64,000 nucleotides of DNA from Lacinutrix sp. (GTDB taxonomy: Bacteria > Bacteroidota > Bacteroidia > Flavobacteriales > Flavobacteriaceae): positions 1 through 64,000 of the forward strand of contig NZ_JAQWGS010000022.1 of NCBI RefSeq assembly GCF_029238095.1, given 5' to 3'. This document shows positions 36,144 through 45,888 of the stretch, one piece after another. Both the position numbers and the translations under genes were made by a program. The notes beneath the pieces are model-generated. The model did not search any database, had not been told where the DNA came from, and saw nothing but the letters and a program-made list of their open reading frames with translations. Positions within the stretch are counted from its first letter, which is position 1, and every line of letters starts with the position of its first letter.

Positions 36144-36289
36144 AGGTGTTTATTTAGCATTGCTATGTAATAAAAGTAAGGTTCAAGGCGCTTCTTTCAA
36201 GGTTTAACTAGTAATGTTTTTAACAAAGTAATGAACAACTGTAAAATAAAACCTCTAAAACACTAGCTTTGTAGTTGATTTACAATGTT

Positions 36290-37474
36290 TTATTTACTTT
36301 GCATTGAATTTAATAGGTCAATAATAATGCCACAGCCTTTAATAATTTCAGAATTACTTATGGTTAAAGGAGGTGTAATTCTAATGGCTTTAGGTTCGAA
36401 TAGTAACCAAAAAAGGATGAGACCATGTGCTTGAGCCTTTAAAACCAGTTGGTTAACAATGTCTTCGGAAAATAATATAGCAGCTAACATGAGACCTTTT
36501 CCTCTAATTTCTTTAATTAAAGGATGTTTTAAATGGGTTCTAATGAGTTGTTCTTTTTCTAAGGCTTGAGACATTAAGTCACTTTCTGTAATTTCTCTTA
36601 ATGTTGCTAAAGCTGCAGCAGCAATTACAGGATTGCCACCAAACGTAGTAATATGTCCCAATTTAGGATGGTTTTGTAAGGTGTCCATTAATTTAGACGA
36701 AGCAGTAAAGGCACCAATAGGCAGTCCGCCTCCAAGACCTTTTCCTGTAACTAAAATATCTGGAATACAATTATAGTTTTCAAAACCAAATAATGTTCCT
36801 GTTCTACCAATACCTGGTTGGATTTCGTCTAGAATTAAAAGTGCTCCAACTTCGTCGCAACGTTTTCTAATTTTAGCAAGGTAATTGTTTTTAGGTTCTA
36901 TAAAACCAGCACCTCCTTGAATGGTTTCTAAAATAACACAAGCCGTTTTTGTAGTTATATGTTTTAAATGTGGTTCATGATTAAAGGTAATATGGCTAAT
37001 ATCTGGTAATAATGGTCTAAATGGTGCTTTGCGTTCTTCAAAATCCATTAAACTAAGCGAACCCATTGTGTTGCCATGGTAGGCATTATGTGCAGCAATA
37101 ATTTGACTTCTTCCTGTTGCGCGTCGTGATAGTTTTAAAGCACCTTCTATAGCTTCTGTTCCAGAATTAACTAAGTAGGTTTTTTCTAAAGAATCTGGTA
37201 AGTTTTTAGCCAATAATTCACATAAATCTACAGCAGGTTTTTGGATGTATTCTCCATAAACCATAACGTGTAAATAGTTGTCTAGTTGGTTTTTTACTGC
37301 AGAAACGACTTTTGGATGCGAATGGCCTAAACTACAAGCCGAAACACCAGCAACAAAGTCTAAATAGGCATTGTTGTTTGTGTCGTAAATATAAGAGCCT
37401 CTAGCATGAGAAATCTCCATAGCAAGAGGATGTGGTGTGGTTTGCGATTGGTATTTAAAAAAGCGTTCTTTCAT
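36290..37474 (-). CDS. Class III (aspartate family) aminotransferase
   Basis: A 394-residue pyridoxal-phosphate enzyme. The family features are GSYIYDTNNNAYLDF, LVNSGTEAIEGALKLSRRATGR (shown in part), LLILDEIQPGIGRTG with the cofactor Asp, and the lysine in ILVTGKGLGGGLPIGA that would bind PLP. It resembles 4-aminobutyrate, acetylornithine and ornithine aminotransferases, but the amino-donor cannot be assigned. The ATG lies two bases after the stop of the OstA-like gene, so they are co-transcribed. A link to LPS or lipid metabolism is not evident. Confidence 0.87.
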   Translation of the reverse strand: MKERFFKYQSQTTPHPLAMEISHARGSYIYDTNNNAYLDFVAGVSACSLGHSHPKVVSAVKNQLDNYLHVMVYGEYIQKPAVDLCELLAKNLPDSLEKTYLVNSGTEAIEGALKLSRRATGRSQIIAAHNAYHGNTMGSLSLMDFEERKAPFRPLLPDISHITFNHEPHLKHITTKTACVILETIQGGAGFIEPKNNYLAKIRKRCDEVGALLILDEIQPGIGRTGTLFGFENYNCIPDILVTGKGLGGGLPIGAFTASSKLMDTLQNHPKLGHITTFGGNPVIAAAALATLREITESDLMSQALEKEQLIRTHLKHPLIKEIRGKGLMLAAILFSEDIVNQLVLKAQAHGLILFWLLFEPKAIRITPPLTISNSEIIKGCGIIIDLLNSMQSK

Positions 37475-37476
37475 TA

Positions 37477-39339
37477 TTACTCCTTCTTTTTAATGGTGTC
37501 ATTAAGAGTTGGTAATGTTTTTTTTAGAACTTTATTTATAGGTTTACTTTGGTTTGGGTTTGCTCTTTTAATATCGTCTCTTACTTGTTTAGTAGGTATT
37601 TGTCTAGAGGCTTTTAGAGGTTTATCATCTCGAGCATCGCCAAAGCGTAATTTAGGTTTGCTTTCTAAATCTGCTTGTTCTAAACGGTTTAATAAGTCTT
37701 CATCAAAAAATTCTTCCTCAGGTAGCGCAGGAGCTAAGCCTTTAATTATTGGTAAGTTTAAAGGTGGATCGTCTTTAAATAAATCCTCAAAACCTAGAGG
37801 TCTTTCGTCTGGTCTCCAATCGAAATCCTTTAGTTTTTTTACACCTTTTGGGATGTCTTTTTCTGGATAGGTATTTGCTTCAGAACCAATGAGTCGTTTG
37901 TAATAATATATTCCACCTTCGGCAAAGTACATTTCAATATTGGCAGAGCGTGCTTTGTCTAAGCCTACAAATTCATCGTTTTCATCTCTAATTACAAATA
38001 CAGATTCCGCATTTTTAAAAATATTAACTTGTTTTAGTTGGTTTCCTTCATCAAATAAACCAACTAAGCGCTTGCCTTTAATTTGGCTAAAATAGTCTGT
38101 ACTTAAAGTGTCTTTACTAATAATGAAAGCGTTTTCAAAAACAATTAACGAATCTAATTTTTCTGTTTTAGGATTAGATTTTAAATGAATGGTATCTCCA
38201 GTAATCTGGTTGGTTAAATTCCATAGAATAGGTCTTCTTTTTACAGCAAATGCATCTTTTTTAGATAAACGCGAGATATTAATAAGTTGGGTTAATCCTG
38301 TTTGGTGGTTAACGTGAATAGAATCTGCTTTTCCGCTAACATCAGATTTAAACAATCTTGCATTTCTAAAGGCTCTGGTTATGCGATTATCTTCTTTTCC
38401 AGTAACCATTAAGGTGTCTGAATGGATATAAATAGAATCGTTTTCTTGTACAGAAATAGCCAAAGCACGTTTAGTAACAAAAGCAGAATCTTTAGATTTA
38501 TAGACTTCGGCATAATGACCTTTAATAATGCTATTATTAATAGTATCTGTAATAGTGATATTGTTAGAAGCTGAGGCAAAGTCACGGTTGCGATCAAAAT
38601 ACATACTGTCTCCAACAACGACACGATTATCGTAATCTATTCTTGAGTTTTTGGTAAAATATCCTGTATCATTATTTGTATTATAAAAACCGCGTTCGCA
38701 ATATACAGTACTGGTTTCTCCTACAATTTTTGAAGCGCCAAACATAAAGGCATGACCAGTTTCTGAATAAAAATCTAATTGATTTGTTGTCAAAATATAT
38801 TCTGGGTTTACTAATTCTACAGTTTTTAAAAATCGGTATTTCTTTTTAGACATATAGTACCTACCAACTCTACTAGTAATGGTTCCTGAGCTGTCTCTAA
38901 CTACTTTGCCGTCTTCATTATAAAAAGCTTCTTGTTTTGCACGATCGAAAAATAATTTTTGAGTTGTTAAAACAGAACTTGGTTCTGTTAAAACCACGTC
39001 TCCTTTTGCGTATGCTAATTGCGTTTTACCACTATATTCAGCATATTTAGCAATCATAGTAATAGTATCGCCTTGTACCATTTTTACATTGCCATAAGCT
39101 TCTACAAAGTTTTCTTTACCATATAATACAGCTTGATCGCAATACATGTCTATACCATCATGGTATACATGAACTTGCCCAGCATCACTTCGTGTAAGTA
39201 TTCTTGCACCTGGATATTTTTCTTCATCTATTTCGCCAAAAGCACCAGAGTCTTTAATCTCAATATTTTTGCGTTGTTGTGCCATGCCATTAAAAGACAT
39301 TAGACTTAAAAAGAATAGTATAAAAAGGGTTTTAAACAT
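37477..39339 (-). CDS. OstA-like protein (LptA/LptD N-terminal-like)
   Basis: A 620-residue exported protein with a signal peptide ending in FNGMAQ. It has an extended beta-jellyroll of the OstA/LptA type over roughly residues 30-480: repeated short strands such as GNVKMVQGDTITMIAKYAEY, KGDVVLTEPSSVLTTQKLFF and FTKNSRIDYDNRVVVGDSMYF-type elements, quoted here in fragments. The last 100 residues are charged and rich in P and K. OstA-like proteins participate in LPS transport through the periplasm; this large version is the form found in Bacteroidota. A -7 box lies 19 bases upstream, and the aminotransferase follows in the same unit. Confidence 0.87.
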   Translation of the reverse strand: MFKTLFILFFLSLMSFNGMAQQRKNIEIKDSGAFGEIDEEKYPGARILTRSDAGQVHVYHDGIDMYCDQAVLYGKENFVEAYGNVKMVQGDTITMIAKYAEYSGKTQLAYAKGDVVLTEPSSVLTTQKLFFDRAKQEAFYNEDGKVVRDSSGTITSRVGRYYMSKKKYRFLKTVELVNPEYILTTNQLDFYSETGHAFMFGASKIVGETSTVYCERGFYNTNNDTGYFTKNSRIDYDNRVVVGDSMYFDRNRDFASASNNITITDTINNSIIKGHYAEVYKSKDSAFVTKRALAISVQENDSIYIHSDTLMVTGKEDNRITRAFRNARLFKSDVSGKADSIHVNHQTGLTQLINISRLSKKDAFAVKRRPILWNLTNQITGDTIHLKSNPKTEKLDSLIVFENAFIISKDTLSTDYFSQIKGKRLVGLFDEGNQLKQVNIFKNAESVFVIRDENDEFVGLDKARSANIEMYFAEGGIYYYKRLIGSEANTYPEKDIPKGVKKLKDFDWRPDERPLGFEDLFKDDPPLNLPIIKGLAPALPEEEFFDEDLLNRLEQADLESKPKLRFGDARDDKPLKASRQIPTKQVRDDIKRANPNQSKPINKVLKKTLPTLNDTIKKKE

Positions 39340-39358
39340 CTTGTAATTAGTGTTTCAG

Positions 39359-39366
39359 CAAAAATA
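39359..39366 (-). promoter_or_regulatory. -7 promoter box (TATTTTTG)
   Basis: A perfect TAnnTTTG on the minus strand 19 bases before the ATG of the OstA-like gene at 39339. No -33 TTG at the usual spacing. Confidence 0.45.
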
Positions 39367-39412
39367 ACGATTAAAATGAGTTAGTATGATCTATTAGGAT
39401 AATTTTAATATG

Positions 39413-39447
39413 AAAAAACCTGTCAGGTTTTAAAACTTGACAGGTTT
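39413..39447 (-). terminator. Rho-independent terminator of purA
   Basis: AAACCTGTCA and TGACAGGTTT form a 10-bp stem around a 12-base AT-rich, partly self-complementary loop, followed on the minus strand by six T. It lies 21 bases after the purA stop. The sequence resembles a terminator-like repeat common in flavobacteria, from memory. Confidence 0.8.
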
Positions 39448-39468
39448 GAATCTAATTGAAATAAGAAA

Positions 39469-40743
39469 TTAATCCATAAAAATAGTCTGTTTTCTATCTG
39501 GTCCAACAGAAACTATTGTAATTGGGATTTCTAATTCTTTTTCTAAGAAATCTATATAGTCGTTTAATGCTTTTGGGAGTTGCGAGGCTTCACTCATTTT
39601 AGTTAAATCTTCACTCCAACCTTTAAAACTGGTGTAGATAGGTTCTACATTTTCTGGTTCTATATTAAACGGTAAGTGTTCAATAGTTTCACCTTTATAT
39701 TTATAAGCGGTTGCTACTTTTAAGGTTTTAAAACCAGACAACACATCACTTTTCATCATCATTAACTGCGTTACACCATTTACACGACATGTGTATTTTA
39801 ATGCTACTAAATCTAACCAACCACAACGTCTTGGTCTTCCTGTTACAGCACCAAATTCTTGTCCAACTCTTGCCATTTCTTCACCATCTTCATCAAACAA
39901 TTCTGTAGGAAATGGTCCAGAGCCAACACGCGTAGTGTAAGCTTTAAAGATACCAAAGACTTCTTTAATTTGGTTAGGAGCAATCCCTAAGCCTGTACAG
40001 GCTCCTGCTGCTGTTGTGTTAGATGACGTTACAAATGGATACGTGCCAAAATCGATATCTAAAAGTGAACCTTGTGCACCTTCAGCTAAAATGGTTTTGC
40101 CATCTCTAAGCGCTTGGTGTAAATAGGCTTCGCTATCAATAAATTGTAATTCTTTTAGTCTTTCTATGGCGTCGAAAAACTCAACTTCCATTTCTTCTAA
40201 ATCATATTGCACGTCTACATTGTAGAAGGCAATCATGGCTTCGTGTTTGTTTGCTAAGGCTCTGTATTTTTCTTTCCAATCTGGTAGTTCTAAATCACCA
40301 ACGCGAATACCATTTCTACCGGTTTTATCCATATACGTAGGTCCAATACCTTTTAATGTAGAGCCAATTTTGGCTTTACCTTTAGAAGCTTCGCTTGCGG
40401 CATCTAATAAACGATGTGTTGGCAAGATTAAATGTGCTTTACGAGACACAATAAGTTTGGCTTTATAATCGATATTAAACTGGTCTAAGCCTTCTAATTC
40501 TTTAATAAAGACTACAGGATCTACTACAACGCCATTTCCAATAACATTTATAGACTCTTTATGAAAAATTCCAGATGGAATTGTTCTTAACACGTGTTTT
40601 ATACCATCAAATTTTAGAGTGTGTCCTGCATTTGGACCACCTTGAAAGCGTGCAATAATATTGTATTTAGAGGTTAAAACATCGACAATTTTTCCTTTGC
40701 CTTCGTCTCCCCATTGTAAACCTAGAAGTAAATCTACTGCCAT
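39469..40743 (-). CDS. purA: Adenylosuccinate synthetase
   Basis: A 424-residue enzyme that converts IMP and aspartate to adenylosuccinate with GTP in AMP synthesis. The N-terminal WGDEGKGKIVD (P-loop), NAGHT, GIGPTYMDKTGRNGIRV (quoted in part: GIGPTYMDK), GAQGSLLDIDFGTYPFVT and the C-terminal GRPRRCGWLD signatures are all present. The length equals the family norm. It lies 13 bases after the fur-like gene on the same strand, and a strong terminator follows it. The fur-purA pair next to spoT is a gene order that I recall from many Flavobacteriaceae. Confidence 0.97.
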   Translation of the reverse strand: MAVDLLLGLQWGDEGKGKIVDVLTSKYNIIARFQGGPNAGHTLKFDGIKHVLRTIPSGIFHKESINVIGNGVVVDPVVFIKELEGLDQFNIDYKAKLIVSRKAHLILPTHRLLDAASEASKGKAKIGSTLKGIGPTYMDKTGRNGIRVGDLELPDWKEKYRALANKHEAMIAFYNVDVQYDLEEMEVEFFDAIERLKELQFIDSEAYLHQALRDGKTILAEGAQGSLLDIDFGTYPFVTSSNTTAAGACTGLGIAPNQIKEVFGIFKAYTTRVGSGPFPTELFDEDGEEMARVGQEFGAVTGRPRRCGWLDLVALKYTCRVNGVTQLMMMKSDVLSGFKTLKVATAYKYKGETIEHLPFNIEPENVEPIYTSFKGWSEDLTKMSEASQLPKALNDYIDFLEKELEIPITIVSVGPDRKQTIFMD

Positions 40744-40756
40744 TATAGTTAGTTTT

Positions 40757-41215
40757 TTAGTTGTCTTTTGCTGTATTTTTTATTCCATAAAAATAGAGCG
40801 AATGTGAATTTATTTTAATGTCAAAAATCTCTTCGATTGTTTTTTTTATGGATTGTATTCTTGGATCGCAAAACTCGATAACTTCACCTGTATCTGTTAA
40901 AATTACATGATCGTGTTGCTTATCGAAATATGATTTTTCGTAATGCGATTGGTTTTGTCCAAATTGGTGCTTTCGTACCAAACCACAGGCTAAAAGTAAT
41001 TCTATTGTGTTATAGAGTGTTGCACGACTAACGCGATATTTTTTGTTCTTCATATTTAAATACAAAGATTCAATATCAAAATGTTCTTCACTATTGTAAA
41101 TTTCTTGAAGTATAGCGTAGCGTTCAGGTGTTTTTCTATGACCATTACCTTCTAAAAAGACTGTAAAAACATCTTTTACAATCTCTTGATTTTTTGTGTT
41201 TGTGTGTGCGCTCAT
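40757..41215 (-). CDS. Fur family transcriptional regulator
   Basis: A 152-residue metal-responsive repressor. The winged-helix domain ([35 protein letters not shown]) is followed by the dimerisation domain with [25 protein letters not shown]. The position that usually carries the CxxC structural zinc site reads ILTDTG, and the C-terminal second pair is absent, so this Fur probably lacks the structural zinc. The remaining His and Asp residues could still form a regulatory site. Target metal is uncertain: Fe, Mn or peroxide sensing. It is the first gene of a two-gene unit with purA. A -7 box lies 11 bases upstream. Confidence 0.9.
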   Translation of the reverse strand: MSAHTNTKNQEIVKDVFTVFLEGNGHRKTPERYAILQEIYNSEEHFDIESLYLNMKNKKYRVSRATLYNTIELLLACGLVRKHQFGQNQSHYEKSYFDKQHDHVILTDTGEVIEFCDPRIQSIKKTIEEIFDIKINSHSLYFYGIKNTAKDN

Positions 41216-41226
41216 AATCTAAGTTA

Positions 41227-41234
41227 CAAATTTA
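41227..41234 (-). promoter_or_regulatory. -7 promoter box (TAAATTTG)
   Basis: A perfect TAnnTTTG on the minus strand 11 bases before the ATG at 41215. It implies a very short leader for the fur-purA unit. Confidence 0.5.
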
Positions 41235-41328
41235 CATATTTTTTTGTGGTAATTGTATAATTTTAAGTCTTAGAATAGCGTGTTATTAAGCAGTTATTAA
41301 CAAGAGTAAATTATGACTAATATTTTAT

Positions 41329-43548
41329 TTAAATGCGTGAAACTTTATCAATACCATTAATCTTCTTTAAATTATCCATTAACTTTTTTAGTAAAGTTTT
41401 GTTTTTAACACTTACATTAATTTTACCTGAGAATATACCGTCATTACTTTGAAAACTAATACTCGTCATGTTTACATGCATGTTTTCTGAAATCACTTTT
41501 GTAATATGGTTTACTAAGCCTAAGTTATCAATACCAGAAAGTAAAATGTTAGCATAGTACTCTTGCTTACTAGAGTCAATCCACTTGGCTTGGATAATTC
41601 TATAAGCATAATTAGATTGCATGCTTAAGGCATTTGGGCAGTTTTTTTTGTGAACTTTTATACCATCATTAATAGTTGTAAAACCAAAAACAGCATCACC
41701 AGGAATGGGATTACAACAAACGGCTAATGTGTAATCTAAGGTTTGTTCATCCTTACCAAAAACCAACATATCATATTTGCTGGTAATTTCGTCTTTTTCA
41801 AGCTCTTCTTTAGAAATTGTATTTTTACGGTTTATTTTATTCTTTAAAAAACTAACTAAAGCATTGCTTCTTGATGCAGCATAATCTTTTAACATTGGAT
41901 TGCTAATAGAACCTATACCAACGCGATAAAATAAATCTAAACTGGTTTTAAGTTTAAAGTGGTTAACCATTTCGTTAACCGATTTCTCATTAAGTATAAT
42001 TTTAAGTTGTTTTAGTTTTCTGCGTAAAATTTCTTTGCCTTCTTCTGCAATTAATTTTTCGTCTTCTCGCAGTAACGATTTAATTTTTCCTCTTGCTCTA
42101 GAAGTGGTAGCATAATCTAACCAGTTAGGATTTGGTTTTACATTATCGCTAGTTAAAATATCTACTTGGTCTCCACTATTAAGTTCGTGACTTAATGGTA
42201 CTAGTTTGCCATTAACTTTTGCACCTCTTGTTTTCATTCCAACTTCTGTATGGATACTAAAAGCAAAATCTAATGGTGTCGCTCCTTTTGGTAACGATTT
42301 TAAATCGCCTTTAGGAGTAAAAACGAATATTTCTTTAGAGTAAAGGTTAAGTTTAAATTGCTCTACAAAGTCTACTGCATTTGTAGAGTGGTTTTCCAGA
42401 GCTTCTTGAAGTCTATTAATCCACATGTCGAGGTTATCCTCTTTATCGTCGTTGTTTTTATATTTGTAATGTGCAGCATAACCTTTTTCTGCAATTTCAT
42501 TCATGCGTTCACTTCTAATTTGCACTTCTACCCAACGGCTTTTTGGTCCCATTACTGTTATATGAAGAGCTTCGTAACCAGTTGATTTTGGTGAAGAAAT
42601 CCAATCACGAAGGCGAGTAGGATTTGGTCTAAAATGGTCTGTAACAACAGAATAAATCTTCCAAGCTAGAAATTTTTCATTTTCTTTATCCGATTTATAT
42701 ATAATTCTAACGGCAAATTTATCGTAAACTTCATCATACGATACGCCTTGTTTTTCCATTTTTCGCTTAATTGAAAAAATTGATTTTGGACGTCCTTTTA
42801 TCTCATAATTTAAGTTTTCTTTATCTAAAGAGGTCTTGATCACACTATTAAATTCTTGAATGTAAGCATCCTGATCTTGTTTGCTCTCTTTTGTTTTTAA
42901 CAGAATATCGTTATAGATTTCTGGTTCTGTGTATTTTAAGCTTAAGTCTTCAAGTTCTGTTTTAATATTATAAAGTCCAATTCTATGCGCTAAAGGCGCA
43001 TAGATATATAGTGTTTCGCTAGCGATTTTTTCTTGCTTGTCTGGACGCATAGAGTCCATGGTTTGCATGTTGTGAAGTCTATCTGCAATCTTAATAATAA
43101 TCACTCTTACATCATCGTTTAGCGTCAGGAGCATTTTTCTAAAATTCTCTGCTTGAAGCGAAACATCCATATCTTTCTCTTTGCTTAAGGAAGAAATTTT
43201 GGTTAAACCGTCAACAATTCGAGCCACAGTTTGTCCAAATAAATTTTCGATGTCTTTTACAGTATAATCTTCACTATCTTCTACAACATCATGAAGTAGG
43301 GCAGCTGCAATAGACGTTGCATCTAATCCAATTTCAGAAGCAACAATACGTGCTACTGCAATAGGATGAAAAATGTAAGCTTCACCACTTTTTCTACGCT
43401 GTGTTTTGTGTGCATCTACAGCTACCTCGAAGGCTTTTCTAATGAGCTTTTTATCGTCTGTTGATAGCGATGTGTAGCTAACCTTTAAAAGGTTTTTGTA
43501 GGCTTTTGTAATTTGCGCATTTTCTTTTTCAATATCTACTTCTGTCAT
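41329..43548 (-). CDS. Bifunctional (p)ppGpp synthetase/hydrolase (RelA/SpoT)
   Basis: A 739-residue stringent-response enzyme. The N-terminal HD hydrolase domain shows HPIAVARIVASEIGLD, LLHDVVEDSEDYT and IKIADRLHNMQTMD. The synthetase domain has EIKGRPKSIFSIKRKM and YDEVYDKFAVRIIY. TGS (VFTPKGDLKSLPKGATPLDFAFSIH, quoted in part) and a C-terminal ACT domain (NIDNLGLVNHITKV-type) follow. The intact hydrolase HD motif and synthetase core suggest a bifunctional enzyme. It is a single minus-strand unit, with fur-purA downstream. No -7 box was recognised upstream. Confidence 0.96.
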   Translation of the reverse strand: MTEVDIEKENAQITKAYKNLLKVSYTSLSTDDKKLIRKAFEVAVDAHKTQRRKSGEAYIFHPIAVARIVASEIGLDATSIAAALLHDVVEDSEDYTVKDIENLFGQTVARIVDGLTKISSLSKEKDMDVSLQAENFRKMLLTLNDDVRVIIIKIADRLHNMQTMDSMRPDKQEKIASETLYIYAPLAHRIGLYNIKTELEDLSLKYTEPEIYNDILLKTKESKQDQDAYIQEFNSVIKTSLDKENLNYEIKGRPKSIFSIKRKMEKQGVSYDEVYDKFAVRIIYKSDKENEKFLAWKIYSVVTDHFRPNPTRLRDWISSPKSTGYEALHITVMGPKSRWVEVQIRSERMNEIAEKGYAAHYKYKNNDDKEDNLDMWINRLQEALENHSTNAVDFVEQFKLNLYSKEIFVFTPKGDLKSLPKGATPLDFAFSIHTEVGMKTRGAKVNGKLVPLSHELNSGDQVDILTSDNVKPNPNWLDYATTSRARGKIKSLLREDEKLIAEEGKEILRRKLKQLKIILNEKSVNEMVNHFKLKTSLDLFYRVGIGSISNPMLKDYAASRSNALVSFLKNKINRKNTISKEELEKDEITSKYDMLVFGKDEQTLDYTLAVCCNPIPGDAVFGFTTINDGIKVHKKNCPNALSMQSNYAYRIIQAKWIDSSKQEYYANILLSGIDNLGLVNHITKVISENMHVNMTSISFQSNDGIFSGKINVSVKNKTLLKKLMDNLKKINGIDKVSRI

Positions 43549-43631
43549 AGAATTAAAAATAAGAATTAAATATGAATGTGCAAGGTGTTTTTTTATTTTT
43601 TAAGTAAAGAAATAAAACTAATACTTAATCT

Positions 43632-43655
43632 AAAAAAGAAGGTTTAATCTTCTTT
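43632..43655 (-). terminator. Rho-independent terminator overlapping a stop codon
   Basis: On the minus strand AAAGAAG and CTTCTTT form a 7-bp stem around a 7-base loop, followed by TTT. The stem begins within the last codons of the gene ending at 43644. Confidence 0.5.
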
Positions 43656-44621
43656 ATATACTTCAATATTTAAGCCTAATCCGTAATTGTTTAAGCCTGC
43701 TAAAAGAAGGTTAGATTTTTCAATGTTCTTTTTATCGAAAAGTACCCATTGACCTTTGTCTAGGAAGATGCGTTTTACATAAGTTTTTTTTTCTAAAATT
43801 TCGTTTGTGAAAGGCAATAAAGGTCTAAACGTGGTTGAAACCTTTACAATACCTCTTTTTGTTTTAATTTCCTGATATTTTTTATTGGGTAATAATTTTC
43901 CTTTTTCATCTGTGTAACCCAATACTTGTAGTGATACAAATAAACCGTTTTTTGGTACATAGATGTCGTGTGCTGTGACATACAATTCTATAATTTTTTC
44001 ACTTTTTTCGTTTGCGATAAATACTACATTATCATAAGTTAATACATCTCCAGGTAAGCCATTTTTGTTTTTATAGAAATTAACCTTAAACAAGGTTGAA
44101 AATGGTCTTTTTTTAGCTGTTTTTCTTTTGCGTTTGTCCCAGTCTTTAGCTTCTACTTTAATTGGGATTTGTAAACTAGAAATGCGTTGGGTTTTTGTAG
44201 AATTATTAGGAAAGTAAACTGCTATTTCACTTTCTATTGTTGGTAACCAACATTTATAATAATCTTCATGAACCGTGGGTTTTATTTTTTCTATTTTAAA
44301 TTTACCTTTAGGTTTGCTTAAAAAGACTTCTTCTAGTTTATTAATACTAGTTTTCATTTCTATTCTAGACGGTAGATTTTGAGTTGCAATTTTTAAATTG
44401 TTAAATCCTATAGCGGAAATATATAAAGAATCTATATCCTTATAGAGTGCTTTAGTAAAAAAAAACTGTCCAGCATCGTCTGCAAAAAGACCATTTCCAT
44501 TGCCAAAAGAGATAGTAGCGTAAGAGACAGGTTCTTGATTTTCTGAAACTATTGTTGTGTTTTGTGCTTTAGCGAAAAAACTAAAACAACACAAAATTGA
44601 GACATATAATAAGTTGTTCAT
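43644..44621 (-). CDS. Carboxypeptidase-like regulatory domain-containing protein
   Basis: A 325-residue secreted protein with a signal peptide ending in FFAKAQ. Residues about 20-90 match the carboxypeptidase-D regulatory-like fold: EPVSYATISFGNGNGLFADDAGQF, DSLYISAIGF. The rest contains a beta-rich domain with KVNFYKNKNGLPGDVLT and VSLQVLGYTDE, as seen in the Bacteroidota family that follows such domains. There is no TonB-dependent barrel. A role in envelope binding or stability is possible. The gene starts 18 bases after the stop of the DEAD-box helicase gene. Confidence 0.75.
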   Translation of the reverse strand: MNNLLYVSILCCFSFFAKAQNTTIVSENQEPVSYATISFGNGNGLFADDAGQFFFTKALYKDIDSLYISAIGFNNLKIATQNLPSRIEMKTSINKLEEVFLSKPKGKFKIEKIKPTVHEDYYKCWLPTIESEIAVYFPNNSTKTQRISSLQIPIKVEAKDWDKRKRKTAKKRPFSTLFKVNFYKNKNGLPGDVLTYDNVVFIANEKSEKIIELYVTAHDIYVPKNGLFVSLQVLGYTDEKGKLLPNKKYQEIKTKRGIVKVSTTFRPLLPFTNEILEKKTYVKRIFLDKGQWVLFDKKNIEKSNLLLAGLNNYGLGLNIEVYKED

Positions 44622-44639
44622 GCTACACAGGAATGAAAA

Positions 44640-45875
44640 TTAATACCAACGTTTTTTCTTTTTTTTAGACGCTTCACTTTTACGTCTTTTTTTATATTTA
44701 GAACCTTGTTTTTTATGCACTATAGGTTTAGCTTTTGGGTCTAGAGGATAAGGATGCTCTTCTACAACATCTAACTGTAAGTTAATAAGTTGTTGTATGG
44801 CTTTAATGTATTCTCTCTCATCTGCAGAGCAAAAAGAATAGGCTATTCCTGTATTTCCAGCTCTTGCTGTTCTACCAATTCTGTGTACGTAGGTTTCGGG
44901 AATGTTAGGTAAATCGAAATTTATAACAGCATCCACATCGTCTATATCAATTCCACGTGCCGCAACATCTGTTGCAATTAATATATCCACTTTGTTTTTC
45001 TTAAAATTATTTAGAGCCTCTTGTCTTAACGTTTGGCTTTTATCACCATGAAGGCTATCGGCTTTATAATTGTTTTTAAGTAGTGTTTGTTCTATTTTAT
45101 CGACACCATATTTTGTGCGACGAAAAATTATAATTCTCCCTTTTATAGTATTACGCAATAAATGTAGACATAACTCTATTTTTTGTGGCTTAGGCACATA
45201 ATACAAGGCTTGGTTAACGTTTTTAGAGGTTGAAGAATTTTGGGATACTTCAATACGTTTTGGATTTTTTAAAATAGTTTCTGCTAATTGCTCTACTTTA
45301 TATGGCATAGTTGCAGAAAACAGTAGTGTTTGCTTTTCTTCAGGACAAAGCCTTTCAATTTTCTTGACATCGTCTATAAAACCCATATCAAGCATTAAGT
45401 CTGCTTCGTCTAACACTAAAGTTTCTACATAATCTAAGTTTACAATATCCTGTTTGTGCAAATCTAGTAAGCGTCCAGGTGTTGCAATTAAAACATCTAT
45501 ACCTTTTTTAAGGATTTCTTTTTGTGGATCTATAGAAGCACCGCCAAAAATTACTGTAGAAGTTAGGTTAGTATGTATGGCATACTCTTCGAAATTTTCT
45601 TGAATCTGAATTGCTAGTTCTCGTGTTGGACTAATAATTAATGCGCGAATTTTTTTCTGACTCTTTCCAGATTCTTGCTTATCGTACAATAATTGTAAAA
45701 TAGGTAGAGCAAAAGCTGCGGTTTTTCCTGTTCCAGTTTGCGCTGAAGCAATCACATCTTTTTTGTTTAAAACTAACGGAATGGTACGTTCTTGAATAAG
45801 TGTTGGGTTATCGTAACCTTTTTCGGCAACTGCACGAAGTAATGGTCTGTTAAGTTTTAGATCTTTAAATGACAT
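44640..45875 (-). CDS. DEAD-box ATP-dependent RNA helicase (RhlE-like)
   Basis: A 411-residue RNA helicase. Motifs in order: Q motif around PTLIQERTIP, motif I AQTGTGKT (45-52), Ia PTRELA, Ib TPGRLLDL, II DEAD, III SAT, V DVAARGIDID and VI HRIGRTARAG. The C-terminus is very basic and rich in K and R and ends in KKKKKRWY; it can bind RNA. Such helicases help ribosome assembly and growth in the cold. The -7 box of this gene lies inside the last codons of the upstream gene. Confidence 0.95.
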   Translation of the reverse strand: MSFKDLKLNRPLLRAVAEKGYDNPTLIQERTIPLVLNKKDVIASAQTGTGKTAAFALPILQLLYDKQESGKSQKKIRALIISPTRELAIQIQENFEEYAIHTNLTSTVIFGGASIDPQKEILKKGIDVLIATPGRLLDLHKQDIVNLDYVETLVLDEADLMLDMGFIDDVKKIERLCPEEKQTLLFSATMPYKVEQLAETILKNPKRIEVSQNSSTSKNVNQALYYVPKPQKIELCLHLLRNTIKGRIIIFRRTKYGVDKIEQTLLKNNYKADSLHGDKSQTLRQEALNNFKKNKVDILIATDVAARGIDIDDVDAVINFDLPNIPETYVHRIGRTARAGNTGIAYSFCSADEREYIKAIQQLINLQLDVVEEHPYPLDPKAKPIVHKKQGSKYKKRRKSEASKKKKKRWY

Positions 45876-45888
45876 GAATACATATTTG

